Positions 11,401 to 22,836 are shown, numbered from the stretch's first letter. The stretch is 64,000 bases of DNA from Neoconidiobolus thromboides FSU 785 (GCA_025603075.1 MU626346.1:1-64000), one strand, 5' to 3'. The notes: generated from the sequence alone by a model not told the origin. Numbers and translations: made by a program.

Positions 11401-12623
11401 TGATAGAAATGAATCAAAAACTTTCCAGTAATTACGGAGAAAACCATGAAGCATTATTTTCGCCTCTGGGATCATCTATTTCAAGTGAGGATAGTTTAGT
11501 TAATATTAATGAATCTTATTTCAATGATACAAATGGGAAAGATAAAGAAGTTACATGTATGCAATCAACTTGTGAACCGGGATGGAGGTTGTTTTTGACA
11601 AATGTGATTTCCCCAGTATTACAGTATTTGGCTTTATTGTTTTTGGATATCCTAAGTTGGATAACTTCCGTTTTAACAGAGTTGGTTGAAACTATACTAT
11701 CCCTTTATCAAACACTTAGAAACGGAGAAAAGGACCCAGTAAGAAACACTCCAGGATTTTTCAAAGTGTTTGTATTGTGTTTAAACAGAGCTTTTATACA
11801 AATATTCCGACCTCCTCTTGGCTTTGTTTCGGATCAATTATTGCATTTTGGATGTGGTTTGTTTATTTCTATTGCTGCTCAAAATTCAGTCTTTTTAGGT
11901 CCTTTACCGGATGTCATTTGCAATGTTACTGCTCTAATGTTACTTCCAAAATGTAAACGTCCAGTTATTGACCAAGCTGCCCACATTGGTACTTTTCTTT
12001 CATGGGGTATTGGGTTTGCTGGCATTTCTGTTGGATCGGGGACATTTGGTAATGAGCGTACAGTGTATTGGAGAGAAGCCTCCTCAGGAATACCTACCTT
12101 TCCTTATTTTATAGCAAAATCACTTTCAGATATACCTAGAATACTCATTGCTTCTTTAATGTTTACATGTTCACTAATTGCAGTGTACCCCAACTCAAGT
12201 GATTTTTCACAGTTGCTTTGGATCGTAACTGCCTTATACTATTGGGGATTTTCAACGGGATACTTTATTTCTGCTTTAGTACGCAAGGAAAAAGCATCAT
12301 TGGTGGGTGTAGTCGTAGCACTGTTTTGGGCGATTGCTTTTTCAGGAGTACAACCTACTTTACGACAAGTACAAACTGAGTGGGGTCCAAATATCTTTTG
12401 GCTATTCAATTTTTCAGCGCCTCGATGGGCAATCGCTGCTTTTTATATAGTAGAAACAGAAGCAAAAGGGTACATGGATCCAGAGAAAATTGGACAGAAA
12501 TGGTTTGGGTATAGTGGGGATAGCTATGCTGGTAATCTGTTAATAGTGTTAGCCATTGGGTTTGTGTGGCAACTGTTTGCCTTTTTGGCATTTAAGTTGG
12601 CGAATAGGGAAAAGATGCAGTAA
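8483..12623 (+). CDS. ABCG-type half transporter with long acidic repeat-bearing N-terminus
   Basis: Two exons: 8483-10534 and 10581-12623 (46-nt intron), 1364 residues. The ATG at 8483 starts a signal peptide (KVVTTVLIICLLLLNLFG); an upstream in-frame GTG was rejected. Residues ~30-500 are highly acidic and include four tandem ~30-residue repeats (about 8845-9147). Residues ~502-593 form a cysteine-rich region with GHFCM, GFYCP, GYYCP and GHFCQ, as in plant ABCG24/28 and yeast Adp1. One membrane segment follows, then the nucleotide-binding domain: Walker A GPSGAGKTT, signature ISGGQRKRVNIG, Walker B AILFLDEPTSGLDSS, H-loop VIHSPS. The C-terminal ABC2 membrane domain has about six segments. 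Best reading: Adp1/ABCG24-28 class; substrate unknown. The family is usually shorter in fungi (~1050), the excess being the acidic repeats. Confidence 0.93.
8845..9147 (+). repeat. Four in-frame ~80-nt coding repeats
   Basis: Inside the ABCG gene, four consecutive units encode variants of (E/D)-F-x-L-K-x-L-(F/V)-x-x-A-K-x-(V/L)-(L/F)-D followed by an acidic Asp/Glu/Lys spacer: EDFKLKGLFDKAKSLFD, EDFKLKDLVDMAKLVLD, GDLYLKNLFNVAKSVLD, EDFSLKNLFSMAKLVLD. The periodic hydrophobics suggest short amphipathic helices separated by acidic linkers. They face the lumen or outside if the signal peptide is used. Confidence 0.85.
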
Positions 12624-12815
12624 ATAGTAAATAGCAAAGTTTTTAAGCAAATGTGGTGTTTATAAAAATCCACTTTAACTTGAGAAATATCTAACTAGTT
12701 AATCTTTTTTATTATTAAATTTACACAAATTATTAACTTTTTATTATTTAATAAACTTAGAATAAAAATCCAATCATGCTATAAAAATAACTAATTTATA
12801 AAATTGACTTTTAAT

Positions 12816-15041
12816 CTAATTGTTGACGTCTTCTTGAGACATTAAAATTGCTAGTTTTAAAGCTTCTTCTTCACTCAAATCCAAAGCTTCAAACTCTTGT
12901 TCTAAGTTTAAGTTATTTGGCACTACACTAGGGGAGTTTTGGCTTGATAAAAATAAAGCGTATTCTAACATCTCTTCTTCTGATAATGGAAGGTCTTGTA
13001 ATTTCTTGACTTGATCATAAATCATGTCTTGGTGGTGTTTATCTTTTCTATGATCTCTTATAGACTCTTTGATATCATAATGAGTAGAACCTAGGAACGA
13101 GAGTTAAATTTGTTAATAAAAGTGAGTAAAGTGGTATTACCTTTTGGTCCCGCTTTGGATAGTGGCTTTGATCTATTGGCTGATAGTTGAGCTAAAACAA
13201 AATAAAAAATTAAGCTTATAATAATATAAATAACCTACTCAAGTGATTTCCAAAATGGAAAATAAAAATGTTTCCATGAATGGCAAAAATGACTTTAGTT
13301 GAATATAATTTTATAATTGTCACCTTGTAATTAACAATATCCAGGGGATGGTATCGTTTGTTTATAAAATTCCTATTTCAAATTTTAAACAAACTATGAG
13401 TATTACTATTGAAATAAAGCAAATTACCATAGTTTTATTTTACGAATTAGCCTCTTTGATGTGATATCCCAAATGTACATTAAAGCTAAACTTCCACTTT
13501 ATATATAATTTAGTTTTATCTCTTATAGTTCAATTGTCTTACTCAAATCCAACAACTTTAACCGCGTCAAATAGTACAGCATTCAAACTAGTAATAGAAG
13601 GCGTACCTCGACTATGCCTTGGTTTATATGTTCTATTATAGTATTAAAAAAATAAGCTCAAAGTTGGAACTTTAATATCTACCTTGATTCTTCCATATCT
13701 ACTATATTAAACATAGTGACCCCATTATCTCCTCTTCCAACAGCCAGTAAATCTGGGAACAAACTATTTGTATTGCAACAAACAGCTTTAAATTGGAATT
13801 CATATCTTACCATAGCTAACGATACTATATTTAATTTAATGAGTTGATTTGTTGTACATATTAGTAAAGTTTCTTCGTCAAAGATCATCATCCCTAGCAC
13901 AGGAGTGCCCAAGGTGGTCCTATGATAAGGGAGGAGGTTTTGTACCGGTTCTGTATGGTGCCATAAATAAATCTCGTTGAGGTTATCTAATGCTATGGTA
14001 TACTTTCCGCTTTGTAGTAAGCTAATGATGTTATTTTTAAGTCCTACAAATATTAAATTTTGCTGTAATAAATATAATATAATAAAATATACCATTCAAG
14101 TTACACAACTTTGTTTTTGTTGTTAAGTCCCATTTTATAACTGACCCATCGATGGAACCACTTAGTAGAATTATTTCGGTTCCTTTGCTATAAGATGTTA
14201 ATGTAGTAACAGCAGATACATGGGAGCCAACTAATGGAAATAAATTGGTGTTGCCGCTCTCATAAAAATTGAAGGCCACTTCTCCAGACTCATAGCCTAG
14301 CATTATGATATCTCTGGAAATTCAACATATGTAATTTCTTTTAAAAATGAACTTACTTTGCTAGGTTTAAACAAGTAGTTGTTCTCCTATTCGAACCAAA
14401 AGTCAGCTGCTTGATAAATTTACCAGTTTTTATGTCTATCAAGCTACTTGTGCCTAATTAATTTATAAATAAAAAGCAGTAATATAAACTTGTTATTTGA
14501 TTTACCCTCAGATTGGTTACCGACTAGCATAGACTTTGGGTCGACTTCGGTTGGGATCAATTCCAAGTTAGTTATAAAATCCATCCTACTTCCAATCCTA
14601 TCCGCCATACAACGATCATATTCCAAACTCCTATCCAATTTTTAATTATTGTTACCATTAATTTCATTTCACTTACCTAATCATTTTAACCCTCTTAATA
14701 AACTCATATTTCCATGTTTCTGCAACTCTACTAATAACCAGTTAGTTGAAATAATTTAATACTAAAAGTAATTACTATATTGGTAAACTTCCAAAGTTTT
14801 TGATAAAAGCTACTTGCCATACATAATCATCTTCCATCAGCTGGTTCCAAAATTTACACACTTGGGTTGCTACGCTCTAAACCTTAGATTAAATTACGTT
14901 TCAATTATTGAAAAAGAAGCTTACCAATTCCTTTGGACTTAAAAATGAAAAGATATAAGCAAACAAGACGTTGGGTAACTTTTCGTTAATCTGATTTGGC
15001 ACTTTTGGTGGCTTTAATCTGATTCCTTTGATTTTTTTCAT
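12816..15041 (-). CDS. F-box / WD40 / UIM protein, UFO1-Pof10 type
   Basis: Twelve small exons on the minus strand: 14925-15041, 14776-14876, 14677-14730, 14506-14630, 14357-14453, 14093-14313, 13683-14043, 13543-13632, 13428-13496, 13239-13372, 13141-13191, 12816-13090; phases close to 564 residues. The F-box is near the N-terminus (LPNVLFAYIFSFLSPKELSV, then QVCKFWNQLMEDDYVW). WD40-like repeats follow (IILLSGSIDGSVIKWDLTT, KYTIALDNLNEIYLWHH, GSLALMYIWDITSKRLI). The C-terminus carries UIM-like helices (LSEEEMLEYALFLSSQ and LSEEEALKLAILMSQED). F-box, WD40 and C-terminal UIMs in this order are the layout of yeast Ufo1 and fission yeast Pof10, which recruit substrates to SCF ubiquitin ligases; Ufo1 acts on HO endonuclease. 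The exon 8/9 join uses an AAG acceptor at 13497, chosen because it restores GSLALMYIWD. Confidence 0.88.
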
Positions 15042-15420
15042 TGTTGAATGATTTAATAAAAAACAGAGCTTTAATTTTGAGTTTTTTTAGTGACTTCAAG
15101 CTTATAAATATACATAGTTGACTAATTTTTTATTTTGCTGCGTGATATTATTTAGAAATCTATTTTTAAAATACCAAAGACTAAGCTTCATACATATTAA
15201 TAGTTAGGATCAAAGTTGTAACAAATTAAATTTTTAGTGTTAAGTAGATTTGGTTACTTTATCAATCTTTGGTCATCTATTGGGGTACATTATATAGGAT
15301 GCTATAAGCTCTGTCACAGTGATTTCCAATTGCTGAAAATATTTCTATAAAATTTCCTTTTTAATTGGCAATTAATTTTAAATCCTTTTTAGTCCCAAAA
15401 AAACAAGTTTTCTTTTTTTA
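15042..15420. promoter_or_regulatory. Divergent intergenic region UFO1-like / UPF3
   Basis: 379 bases between two divergent start codons. No gene or repeat seen; a pyrimidine-rich TTTTCTTTTTTTA tract directly precedes the UPF3 ATG. Confidence 0.4.
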
Positions 15421-16780
15421 ATGAATGAACCTAAACCAGTAACCAAGGGAAACTTGGGTGGGAATGGCGCTAAGCCAAGGAAGAAGCCAAGGGGCAAAAA
15501 AGGAAAAAGAGAAAAGGTGTTTCGAGATATTAATTTAGATAAAGAGTTGGAGGGTATAGAAAGCTTGAAATTAAAATTGGTTGTTCGTCACTTACCTCCA
15601 ACTTTACCACAAGCAATTTTCGAGCAAAGTATCAAGCAATGGTATACTGAAGAAAGAATCGGTTATTTTAAATATTTTCCAGGGAAGGTCTATCAAAAGT
15701 AAGTTTCATATATTTATATGATTTTGATTTTGATCTTGATTTTGATTGCGTTTTAAGTTTCAACAAAAAGAATACTAGCTCAAGAGCTTATATAAAGTTT
15801 AATGCTATAGAATTCTTGATTGAATTTTATAAATCATACAATGGTCATAAATTTATCGATAGTAAAGGTAAGCAGTTTCTTTTACAAAGCTCCACTCTTA
15901 TTAATTACTTTAGGTACTGAAAGCATTGCTTTAGTCGATTATGCTTTAAATCAAAAAGCCCCAAAGAATATTCGAGAAGATAATAAAGTTGGCACCATTG
16001 AAACGGGTAATAAATTTTATACAACTTTAACTGTACATTTAAAGTCAATATTTAAGATCCGGAATACATTCGATTTTTAAACAAGCTAGAAAATAATGAA
16101 GACGAGGTTGAAGACACTAAGGCTAATGAAACTAGCCAAACCAACCCACAAGGTAAATAGTCGTAATAGTTAGAGTATATGCTAATGAAGTAGAAATTAA
16201 AGATGAAAAGGTGACTCCATTAATTGAGTACTTGAGATCAAAGACTGCTAGGTTTGATTCGCGCAAAAAAAATCGTAATAAAGAAAACGAAGGTCAGAAT
16301 GGGTCTAAGAATAATAGTAGCGGTAAAGAAAAAAACGGGTCAAATAAAGAAAAAATGACAAAGAAAAATAAAGAAGGGAATAAAGAACGTTTTAAAGGTA
16401 AACCCAATTCTGCAAAAAAGAAGTCTGAGCCATTTGGCAATAAACCAGTCCAAATATTAAAGGCTGTAAAACCAAATCCCACTGAACATGAAGAGAAGCC
16501 AGGAAAGCCAAATAACACCTCTAATAATGGACCTAAGCCAAGTAATGCTTACAGCAACGTGCCTAAGCTACATAATACTTCTAATAATGGATCTAAGCCT
16601 AAGGAGAGTATTAATAACGGATCTAAGCCTAAAGAGGGCCTTAAAAACAAAGGAGAAACAAGCACTCCTCGTAAAGTATTCCTTGTGGAGAATGGCAAAA
16701 TTGCGCCGGATGGTGGTAGTTCAAATAATAACCGATTTAAAGGTCAGCGTCATTATCGTAAACCCGAGAATAAGACTTGA
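15421..16780 (+). CDS. UPF3: UPF3 / Smg4, nonsense-mediated decay factor
   Basis: Five exons: 15421-15698, 15758-15867, 15914-16006, 16057-16152, 16194-16780; 387 residues. The N-terminus is basic (PRKKPRGKKGKREKVF). The RNP-type Smg4/UPF3 domain spans roughly residues 48-185: LKLVVRHLPPTLPQ, GYFKYFPGKVYQ, SRAYIKFNAIEFLIEF, YNGHKFIDSKGTES, DYALNQKAPK, VGTIETDPEYIRFLNKL. This is the UPF2-binding core. The C-terminus is low-complexity, Lys/Asn rich, with NNGSKPKE-like repeats, and I see no clear exon-junction-binding motif as in human UPF3B. Intron 1 contains an ATTTTG microsatellite-like stretch (15719-15748). Two introns end in TTAAG. Function: bridges UPF2-UPF1 in mRNA surveillance. Confidence 0.95.
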
Positions 16781-18244
16781 AATATCTATAGTATATTGTG
16801 ATTCTTTATATTCAAATTGAAATGGATGCCAATTATAAAAAGTTTGAGTAGGTTGAGGTTCTGCTTAAAATAGATTGAGAGGACTTCAACTTTAATTAAG
16901 CTTTAAATTAAGTATAGTAGATTTGACTTTGGTTTATTAAAGTTAGTATTATATATCATTAGGATGCTTTGGTTTTTAAATTTTAAAATTAAGTTTTAAG
17001 TTTTTATTAATATAATATCTATAATCATTTGGTGGCTTCCATGAACTTGCTTTGAAAAAGGAGTTTTATCTTAATCTGATAATAATTTTTACTAAAAATA
17101 GTTTATTCAGAAACGTTTGCTTAAAATCATCCCCAACAAGTGGGTAGATCACATTTATCGGGTAAAGTTGATATGCTCTTTATGCTAGAAATAACAGTCA
17201 ACACAGGAAATTTTAAACTGTTAGCAATTTTAAAAAGTAATCCAATTTTAAACATGATATATTTTGTGTACTTAAATATAATTTTATTGATTATAGGCAA
17301 GCAAAAAGAGTTAATCATATTCGAAAATGGGTCTTATATTGACCCTAAGGTAATTTGTAAATTGAAATAGCTATAAGCATATGATAGTTCAACTTTTTGA
17401 TACATATTATAGTTGGCAAAATTTTATGAACACCAAGCCGTAAGAAAAATCCTTGTAAAGTTAGCAATAGCTCTCAAAAATAGACATGTATTTAGACTGG
17501 CTTTGTTCAGATATATTGGGATCCCCTGTTTAACTTGATAAAAGAATGATAATAAATCACAAATAAGCTAGCTTTCAATATAACTCATTCGAAAACCTTA
17601 GTTAATTTATAGTGTGAATTTGTTTAAACATACCAATTCTGTAGAAACAGGCAGTGAATTTGTTTCATGTAGAAGAAAATCCAAATGTGTTTAGAGAAAA
17701 TCTATAGAGTATTGAGTTGGATTCCTCGAAGAGATTTTAGGTTGTGTACCATTACTGCAATTTAAAATCATTCCTTAGAGTATCAAGTAATTCATCATCC
17801 ATTTGTGTGATACACACCCTGTTAAAATATTTCTCATACTTTTAAATAAGTGAACTACTCTAACATAACTTAAGGAAGAATCAATTAAACAATATTTTTT
17901 CTACTAGCAAATTTGACTTCTCAAAAAAAACTCACTGCTAAATTAGTGAATAAAAATCAAAGACAGATTAGTTCATATTATGTATAGGTTTTCAGAAAAA
18001 ACTAAATAGATAAGTTTCTAAAATATTATAGTATTATAACAGAAATGATAGCATAAATTTACAGTATTAATTTAAATTATTTAACCCTGTTTAATTGATA
18101 ACTTTTTGAGTTATGATAAAACTAATCGTTTGGGATAATATGCAAACCATTTTGTTTAGTAGTGCATGTAAGGATCCTATTCTCATCTGATTAAAAATTA
18201 TGATTAGTTTGGTTAAGTATGAATAGTTAAAATTTATCAAATTG
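16781..18244. other. Gene-poor, nothing identified
   Basis: Start of a long TE-rich, gene-poor stretch. A 76-codon open frame at 17140 lacks an ATG start and any family pattern, so it is not called. No element copies here. Confidence 0.4.
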
Positions 18245-18900
18245 GTTGACATAATCAATGGAAATTGACAAATATATAATTTGGAAAATATAGGATATAG
18301 TTTGACGTATTAATATTACACTCGGTATTATTATACCCACTGTTACTACATATATAGAAGAAAGAAAATCTATTAATGGTACTATTGTTATCTAAAACTG
18401 AGCAGCTATTTGCTAATAGATCGTGGCAGAGTGTAAAAAGTATATTCAAACCATGATCAAATTCTATTTGAAAGTCAGAAATGATACAAAAATTATCTAG
18501 TACATTGCTTTTCATAACACCATCACATAGCAACAGTTGGATGTAAGCATCTTCACCAACTAAATTATTGTACCCAATAGTTTGAGGATTTGAATTATAC
18601 TTTTTAAAAAAATATCTCCAAAAGTTCTACTATTACGTTTATTAAATTTAATCGTTTAGTCGACTCGTATGCTTTTGGCAGCATATTGTCACGAGCTAAA
18701 ATTGGCCTTAATTCCAGTCTTTTAGCTATACTTTTTACTTGAGTAGACTATAAAAACAGATGGTTTTCTAACATATTATGTCCATATAGATAATCATATC
18801 CTTTTCCTACCATATCCTTTTCCTACCATATCAAATTGAAGAACCTTATCACTTTGACTAATTATTTTACTTACCATGCTTTTCATAATTCCAAATAGAT
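18245..18900 (-). pseudogene. Decayed coding tract, family not recognised
   Basis: On the minus strand an ATG near 18888 opens KSMVSKIISQSDKVLQFDMV; a 16-bp direct duplication (GGTAGGAAAAGGATAT-type, near 18799-18833) then shifts the frame. The next piece reads GKGYDYLYGHNMLENHLFL, a stop, then RLELRPILARDNMLPKAYES. A further shift leads to NPQTIGYNNLVGEDAYIQLL and a Cys/Ser/Asn-rich C-terminal stretch that ends at 18255. Residue composition is protein-like over ~200 codons, but at least two stops and two frame changes break it, with no splice sites that repair them. I do not recognise the ancestor; possibly a secreted protein. Confidence 0.45.
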
Positions 18901-19379
18901 TAGCTATCTTTTGATAGGGAAAATCTCACTCTCATATATAAATCACCTCCTTTTTATACTCCAAGTTTGTATAAGCACTAGTTCTTTTGTTTTCCTTTAT
19001 TAATATTTGAAAGTGTCTGTATAGTTTTTGTAAAAAATGATGAATTAATCTTTGCTTTTATACATGATCAAGCTTCTGGCTGTTCTATGTTTATATTAAA
19101 ATAGTGAATTTTAATTTCAAAACATCATAAACTCAAAAATACTCTTAAATTTTAATGAAATAGGTACCAAAGGTAAGAAAATCTAATGAATATAATAAAT
19201 ACTTAAAGTAACAAGTTATGTAATTGTACAATTATTTAACATCGCCAACTATAAACAGAAATTGCTAAAAAGACCATAAACTTTAATATTATATCCGGCT
19301 TTATAAAAGTCTTGTATCATTTATTTGATTAGTCTAGATGTGACTATTACAATGTAACACAAAAACTGCTAATTCTGTA

Positions 19380-19485
19380 TTATATGAGGATGGATTTTGT
19401 CTAAAAATTTTATTAACAATTATTCTACTCAAATAGCATTAAACAATGAAAAAAGTGATGAAACCATAAAAACGCCCCCCTATAT
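19380..19485 (+). mobile_element. Short TIR element, diverged copy 3
   Basis: Reads TATATGAGGATGGATTTTGT at the left and ATAAAAACGCCCCCCTATA at the right, with TTTTATTAACAATTATTC and CTCAAATAGCATTAAACAA inside. Terminal repeats have several mismatches; TATA flanks both ends. Confidence 0.7.
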
Positions 19486-20524
19486 TCTGAATAATTTTTT
19501 TTATTTTTAGCTTAATGATTTGACTTAGTTTTAAATGCAATAAAGCTATTTGCAATTGAATTATTAAAGTACTGAACTTCTGAAAGGAATTATATTGCTT
19601 TTGGATATTAAAATATAAAGAAAGCTAATTAAAGGATATAGAATACATCTTTTTTATATTACTAAAAAACATTTGTTTTTGGTGTACTTGAAAATGTGAG
19701 CTATTTTTTACTCTTATTTACATTATAACAATTCAGAATAAAATTATCTAGAACAAAAATTGTAACGTTTTCATATTTTAGAAGCAATAGATAAAGGACA
19801 TGTATAGTAAACTTGGTAAACTAAGAATTCGACTACCTATCTTTTACTCGAAAATTTGTTAAATAGGAAGGTGATAAAATTCAGAATCTTGTTATAGTGC
19901 ATTCCATGAATCAACGAATTTTAGTTAATTTTAAAGCGGTCCAGAACTAAAATAGATAAAAGCAGCAATAAAAAGTTAAAACGAGCCCTAAAAAATTACT
20001 TGTAATTTCTAATAAACAGATGAAGGTTTGCTCTTGAAGAAATATCTACTCACTTATTTTTATTATTAAAACCATAGTTGAACCCGACGCTGAGGTTAGC
20101 TTTTAGTGAACTATAAATAAATTCAATTAATTGCTATGAATCAATGTGAAGTGCAATATAGAAATTTTTTATAGGTTAATACCAATACAAACTAAACTAA
20201 AAACAATCACACTAAAATTCACTAGCTAGTATCAAAATATAAAACGTAAAATTGAAAACCAAGTGTAATTTGCCAAATAAAGTAATAGTCGAAAGTGCAC
20301 AAAGATGTGGAATAAAAGTTATTTAGTACACTTAATTGAAGCTTTTGATAGTATATGACGAAAAAGAGATTGATGAAATAAAAATGAAGATAAAGTTAGT
20401 GTGTATAAGAGAGGTTTCTAGAGATTTTCAAAAATTATCGTTTATCTAATAGAAGAATTTCAGCTTTATGATAATGTTGGAATAATCGATAACAAATACT
20501 AATATTTTAGATACGAAAATTTCA

Positions 20525-20615
20525 ATATATGAGGGTGTTTTTTTTGGTTTTGTCACTTTTTCCATTTTTTAAGCACTACTTGAGCGGAAAGATTATTTAG
20601 TAAAATATCAGTGAA
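20525..20615 (-). mobile_element. Short TIR element, 3'-truncated copy 4
   Basis: Left end ATATGAGGGTGTTTTTTTTG, then TTTTGTCACTTTTTCC, AAGCACTACTTGAGCGGAAA and TTTAGTAAAAT. The matching CATCCCCA end is missing; similarity fades after about 20612. Confidence 0.65.
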
Positions 20616-21134
20616 GGAGATAATTTGGAAACTATCGGCAACAAATAAAATTTCAATAATTGTATAAGATTCTTTAAAGGACTTTGGTCTATTTTAATAT
20701 AGTTTTACTTTAAACATCATTCTATAGACCATTAAATATGTGATACACTGCTCAAATTATAGTATTAGTTCAAATGTCGTGAAATCAGTCATAGGTTTTG
20801 ACAGTCCTTAAATCATGATCAAAACCATACTACAAATAAAACAAAAGTAATAAGTAAATTGTATTTAAAAAAAAGCAAAGTATAATAGCTGAATGTGTTT
20901 AAAACATATATAAGTATAGAAAAGTGGATTATTTTTTCCAAGATATTATATTTTACAAATACTGCTAACATCTGATAATACTATCCTTTATACTTTATAG
21001 TTCAAAAGGTGTCGTAATTCAAAACTTTAACTATAACATACACACAATATTTACATATGGAGATATCCGAATTGGTTTCAGAATTTACTTAAGCTAACCC
21101 AAATTTCAAGTTTTTAAATTTGCAAGTTCTTAAC

Positions 21135-21240
21135 ATATGGGGATATATTTTTATATTTATGAACTTTACTAACGATTTTTCCGCTCAAATAGGGCTTAAA
21201 GATGGAAAAAGTAATGAAACTAAAAAAAATATCCCCATAT
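21135..21240 (+). mobile_element. Short TIR element, intact copy 5
   Basis: ATATGGGGATATATTTTTAT ... AAAAAAAATATCCCCATAT, with TTTACTAACGATTTTTCCGC inside. It lies about 125 bases upstream of the permuted inverted duplication. Confidence 0.85.
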
Positions 21241-21365
21241 GGTTGGCTAAATTTAAAAAGCTTAAACTAAATCATTTTATTTAATTTTAAAATTTTATTT
21301 TATTTTATTTTTTTAAATAACTTTTTTAATTATGCGTTTTATATTACCTTTATAAATATTTAACA

Positions 21366-22296
21366 GATGTGAAATCTGATACTCAGGGTTTGGAGTCAAA
21401 AGCAGCTATTATCTGGCTGACTATACTGTAAGTCAAAAGGCCTTAGTTGATGTGACTAAGATAGACTTGAATTATGAAGAATAATACGTAATGGGCTACG
21501 GACTATGTAAGACAAATAGAATAGACAATACTAATGTAAAATCCACGTAAAATACTATTAAGGAAACTTTGTGAAATATCGCTTTGTCAGTCCTATGGTT
21601 AATTATAGTATAACAGCCGCCTAAGCTGTTGTGTTCTCGAGTTCAGAGAAAATCAATCCCATGTTCTTATTTTGATTTGTTATGAGAATTTCTAGCTCCA
21701 TCCCAAAGAATATTATCCTCTTATCTTGATATTTATACTTTTCAGAGTATAAAAGAGATTTTAGAGTATAGTAGTTCGAGGCTTTTTAACTGAATTATTC
21801 CCTGATATCTCGAACATTTAATAAAGCCACTAAGTTTTCTTAATAGTATTTTACGTAGATTTTACATTAATATTGTCTATTCTATTTGTTTTATATAGCT
21901 TGTAACCTATTACGTGGTACTCCTCATAATCCAGGTCTATCTTAGTCATATCAACTAAGACCTTTCGACTTATAGTGTAGTCAACCCAGCAATAGCTGTT
22001 CTTGACTCCAAACCCTGAGTACCAGATTTCACAACTTAGTGACTTTATTAAATGTGCAAAATATTAGGGAGTAATTCAGTTAAAAAGCCTCGAGTTATTA
22101 TACTCTAAAATCTCTTTTATACTCTGAAAGTACAAATATCAAAATGAGAAGATAATATCTTTGAGATGAAGCTAGAAATTCTCATAGCAAATCAAACTAA
22201 AAGCGTGGGATTGATTGTCTCTGAACTCGATAGCACAACGACTTAAGCGATTATTGTACTATAATCAATCATGGAGCTGAGAAAGCGATATTTCAC
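21366..22296. repeat. Permuted inverted duplication A-B / inverted A - inverted B
   Basis: Four blocks: A (21366-21562), B (21571-21835), then the reverse complement of A (21839-22032), then the reverse complement of B (22034-22296). A normal foldback would read A B then inverted B, inverted A; here the second pair is in the other order, so one copy is circularly permuted relative to the other. Copies are about 85-90% alike by eye. All four outer or junction ends carry TGTGAAAT or its complement. Block A is coding-derived (see next entry). An intact short TIR element lies on each side (ends 21240 and starts 22387). Confidence 0.8.
21840..22033 (-). pseudogene. Coding remnant within inverted block A, unknown family
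   Basis: On the minus strand, from 22031 down to the TAA near 21853, the block reads openly for about 58 codons: EIWYSGFGVKNSYCWVDYTI, then SRKVLVDMTKIDLDYEEYHV and IGYKLYKTNRIDN, ending VKST and stop. The plus-strand partner (21366-21562) keeps the same frame but with TGA and TAA inside, and the differences are mostly at third positions or conservative. This supports an origin in a real protein. No ATG, no partner exons, no family I recognise. Block B also reads KYRFLSSMIDYSTIIA then stop. Confidence 0.5.
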
Positions 22297-22386
22297 AGTA
22301 CCTTGTTTATATTTTAATTTGTATAAAAGTAATTTTCTTAATATAAGTTTTTTATCGTTTTAATTAAAAATATTCTATTGAAATAC

Positions 22387-22493
22387 CATATGGGGATGTA
22401 TTTTTGTGTTTAAGAATTTTACTAATAATTTTTCCACGCAAATAGCGCTTAAAAGATGGAAAAAGTAATGAAGCCAAAAAAAACACTCCCATT
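22387..22493 (+). mobile_element. Short TIR element, copy 6
   Basis: CATATGGGGATGTATTTTTG at left, GCCAAAAAAAACACTCCCA at right, with TTTTACTAATAATTTTTCC and GCAAATAGCGCTTAAAAGA inside. Lies about 90 bases downstream of the permuted inverted duplication. Confidence 0.85.
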
Positions 22494-22561
22494 TTATGTT
22501 TTAAAAACTTTGCTTAAAATTTTATAAAAATAAGTTTTTTATTATAAAATAAGAATACATA

Positions 22562-22668
22562 ATATGGGGATGTATTTTTTTGCTTAATAATTTTACTAAC
22601 AATTTTTCCACTCGAATAGTGCTTAAAAAATGGAAAAAGTTATGAAACCAAAAAAAACAGCCCCATAT
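22562..22668 (+). mobile_element. Short TIR element, intact copy 7
   Basis: ATATGGGGATGTATTTTTTT ... CAAAAAAAACAGCCCCATAT with TTTTACTAACAATTTTTCC inside. One of the cleanest copies. Confidence 0.85.
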
Positions 22669-22788
22669 ATTATATTTTTTTAATTTTAACCAGTTTTCTA
22701 AGTTGATCAGATAAAAAATAAGCTAGTTACTATGTAACTGTTTTTAAAGAAATACAAAATAGATTTTTTTTATATAGCTAAGCTTCTT

Positions 22789-22836
22789 TATGGGGATGTG
22801 CTTTTTTGTCTAAGGATTTTGCTAACTGTAAAAATA
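22789..22836 (+). mobile_element. Short TIR element, truncated copy 8
   Basis: Only the left part is present: TATGGGGATGTGCTTTTTTG then TCTAAGGATTTTGCTAACTG. The rest is lost. Confidence 0.6.

Larger units (their letters stand above)
18901..21134. other. Gene-poor region with element copies
   Basis: Apart from copies 3 and 4 of the short element I find no gene, RNA or long frame. Scattered short frames have no coding character. Confidence 0.4.

Noticed and set aside
16294-16518. Antisense frame within UPF3
   Set aside because: Mirror of the Lys/Asn-rich UPF3 tail; gives a Phe/Leu-rich nonsense peptide.
17140-17370. 76-codon plus-strand frame and its antisense partner
   Set aside because: No ATG start, no conserved blocks and no flanking exons that fit; AT-rich chance frame more likely.
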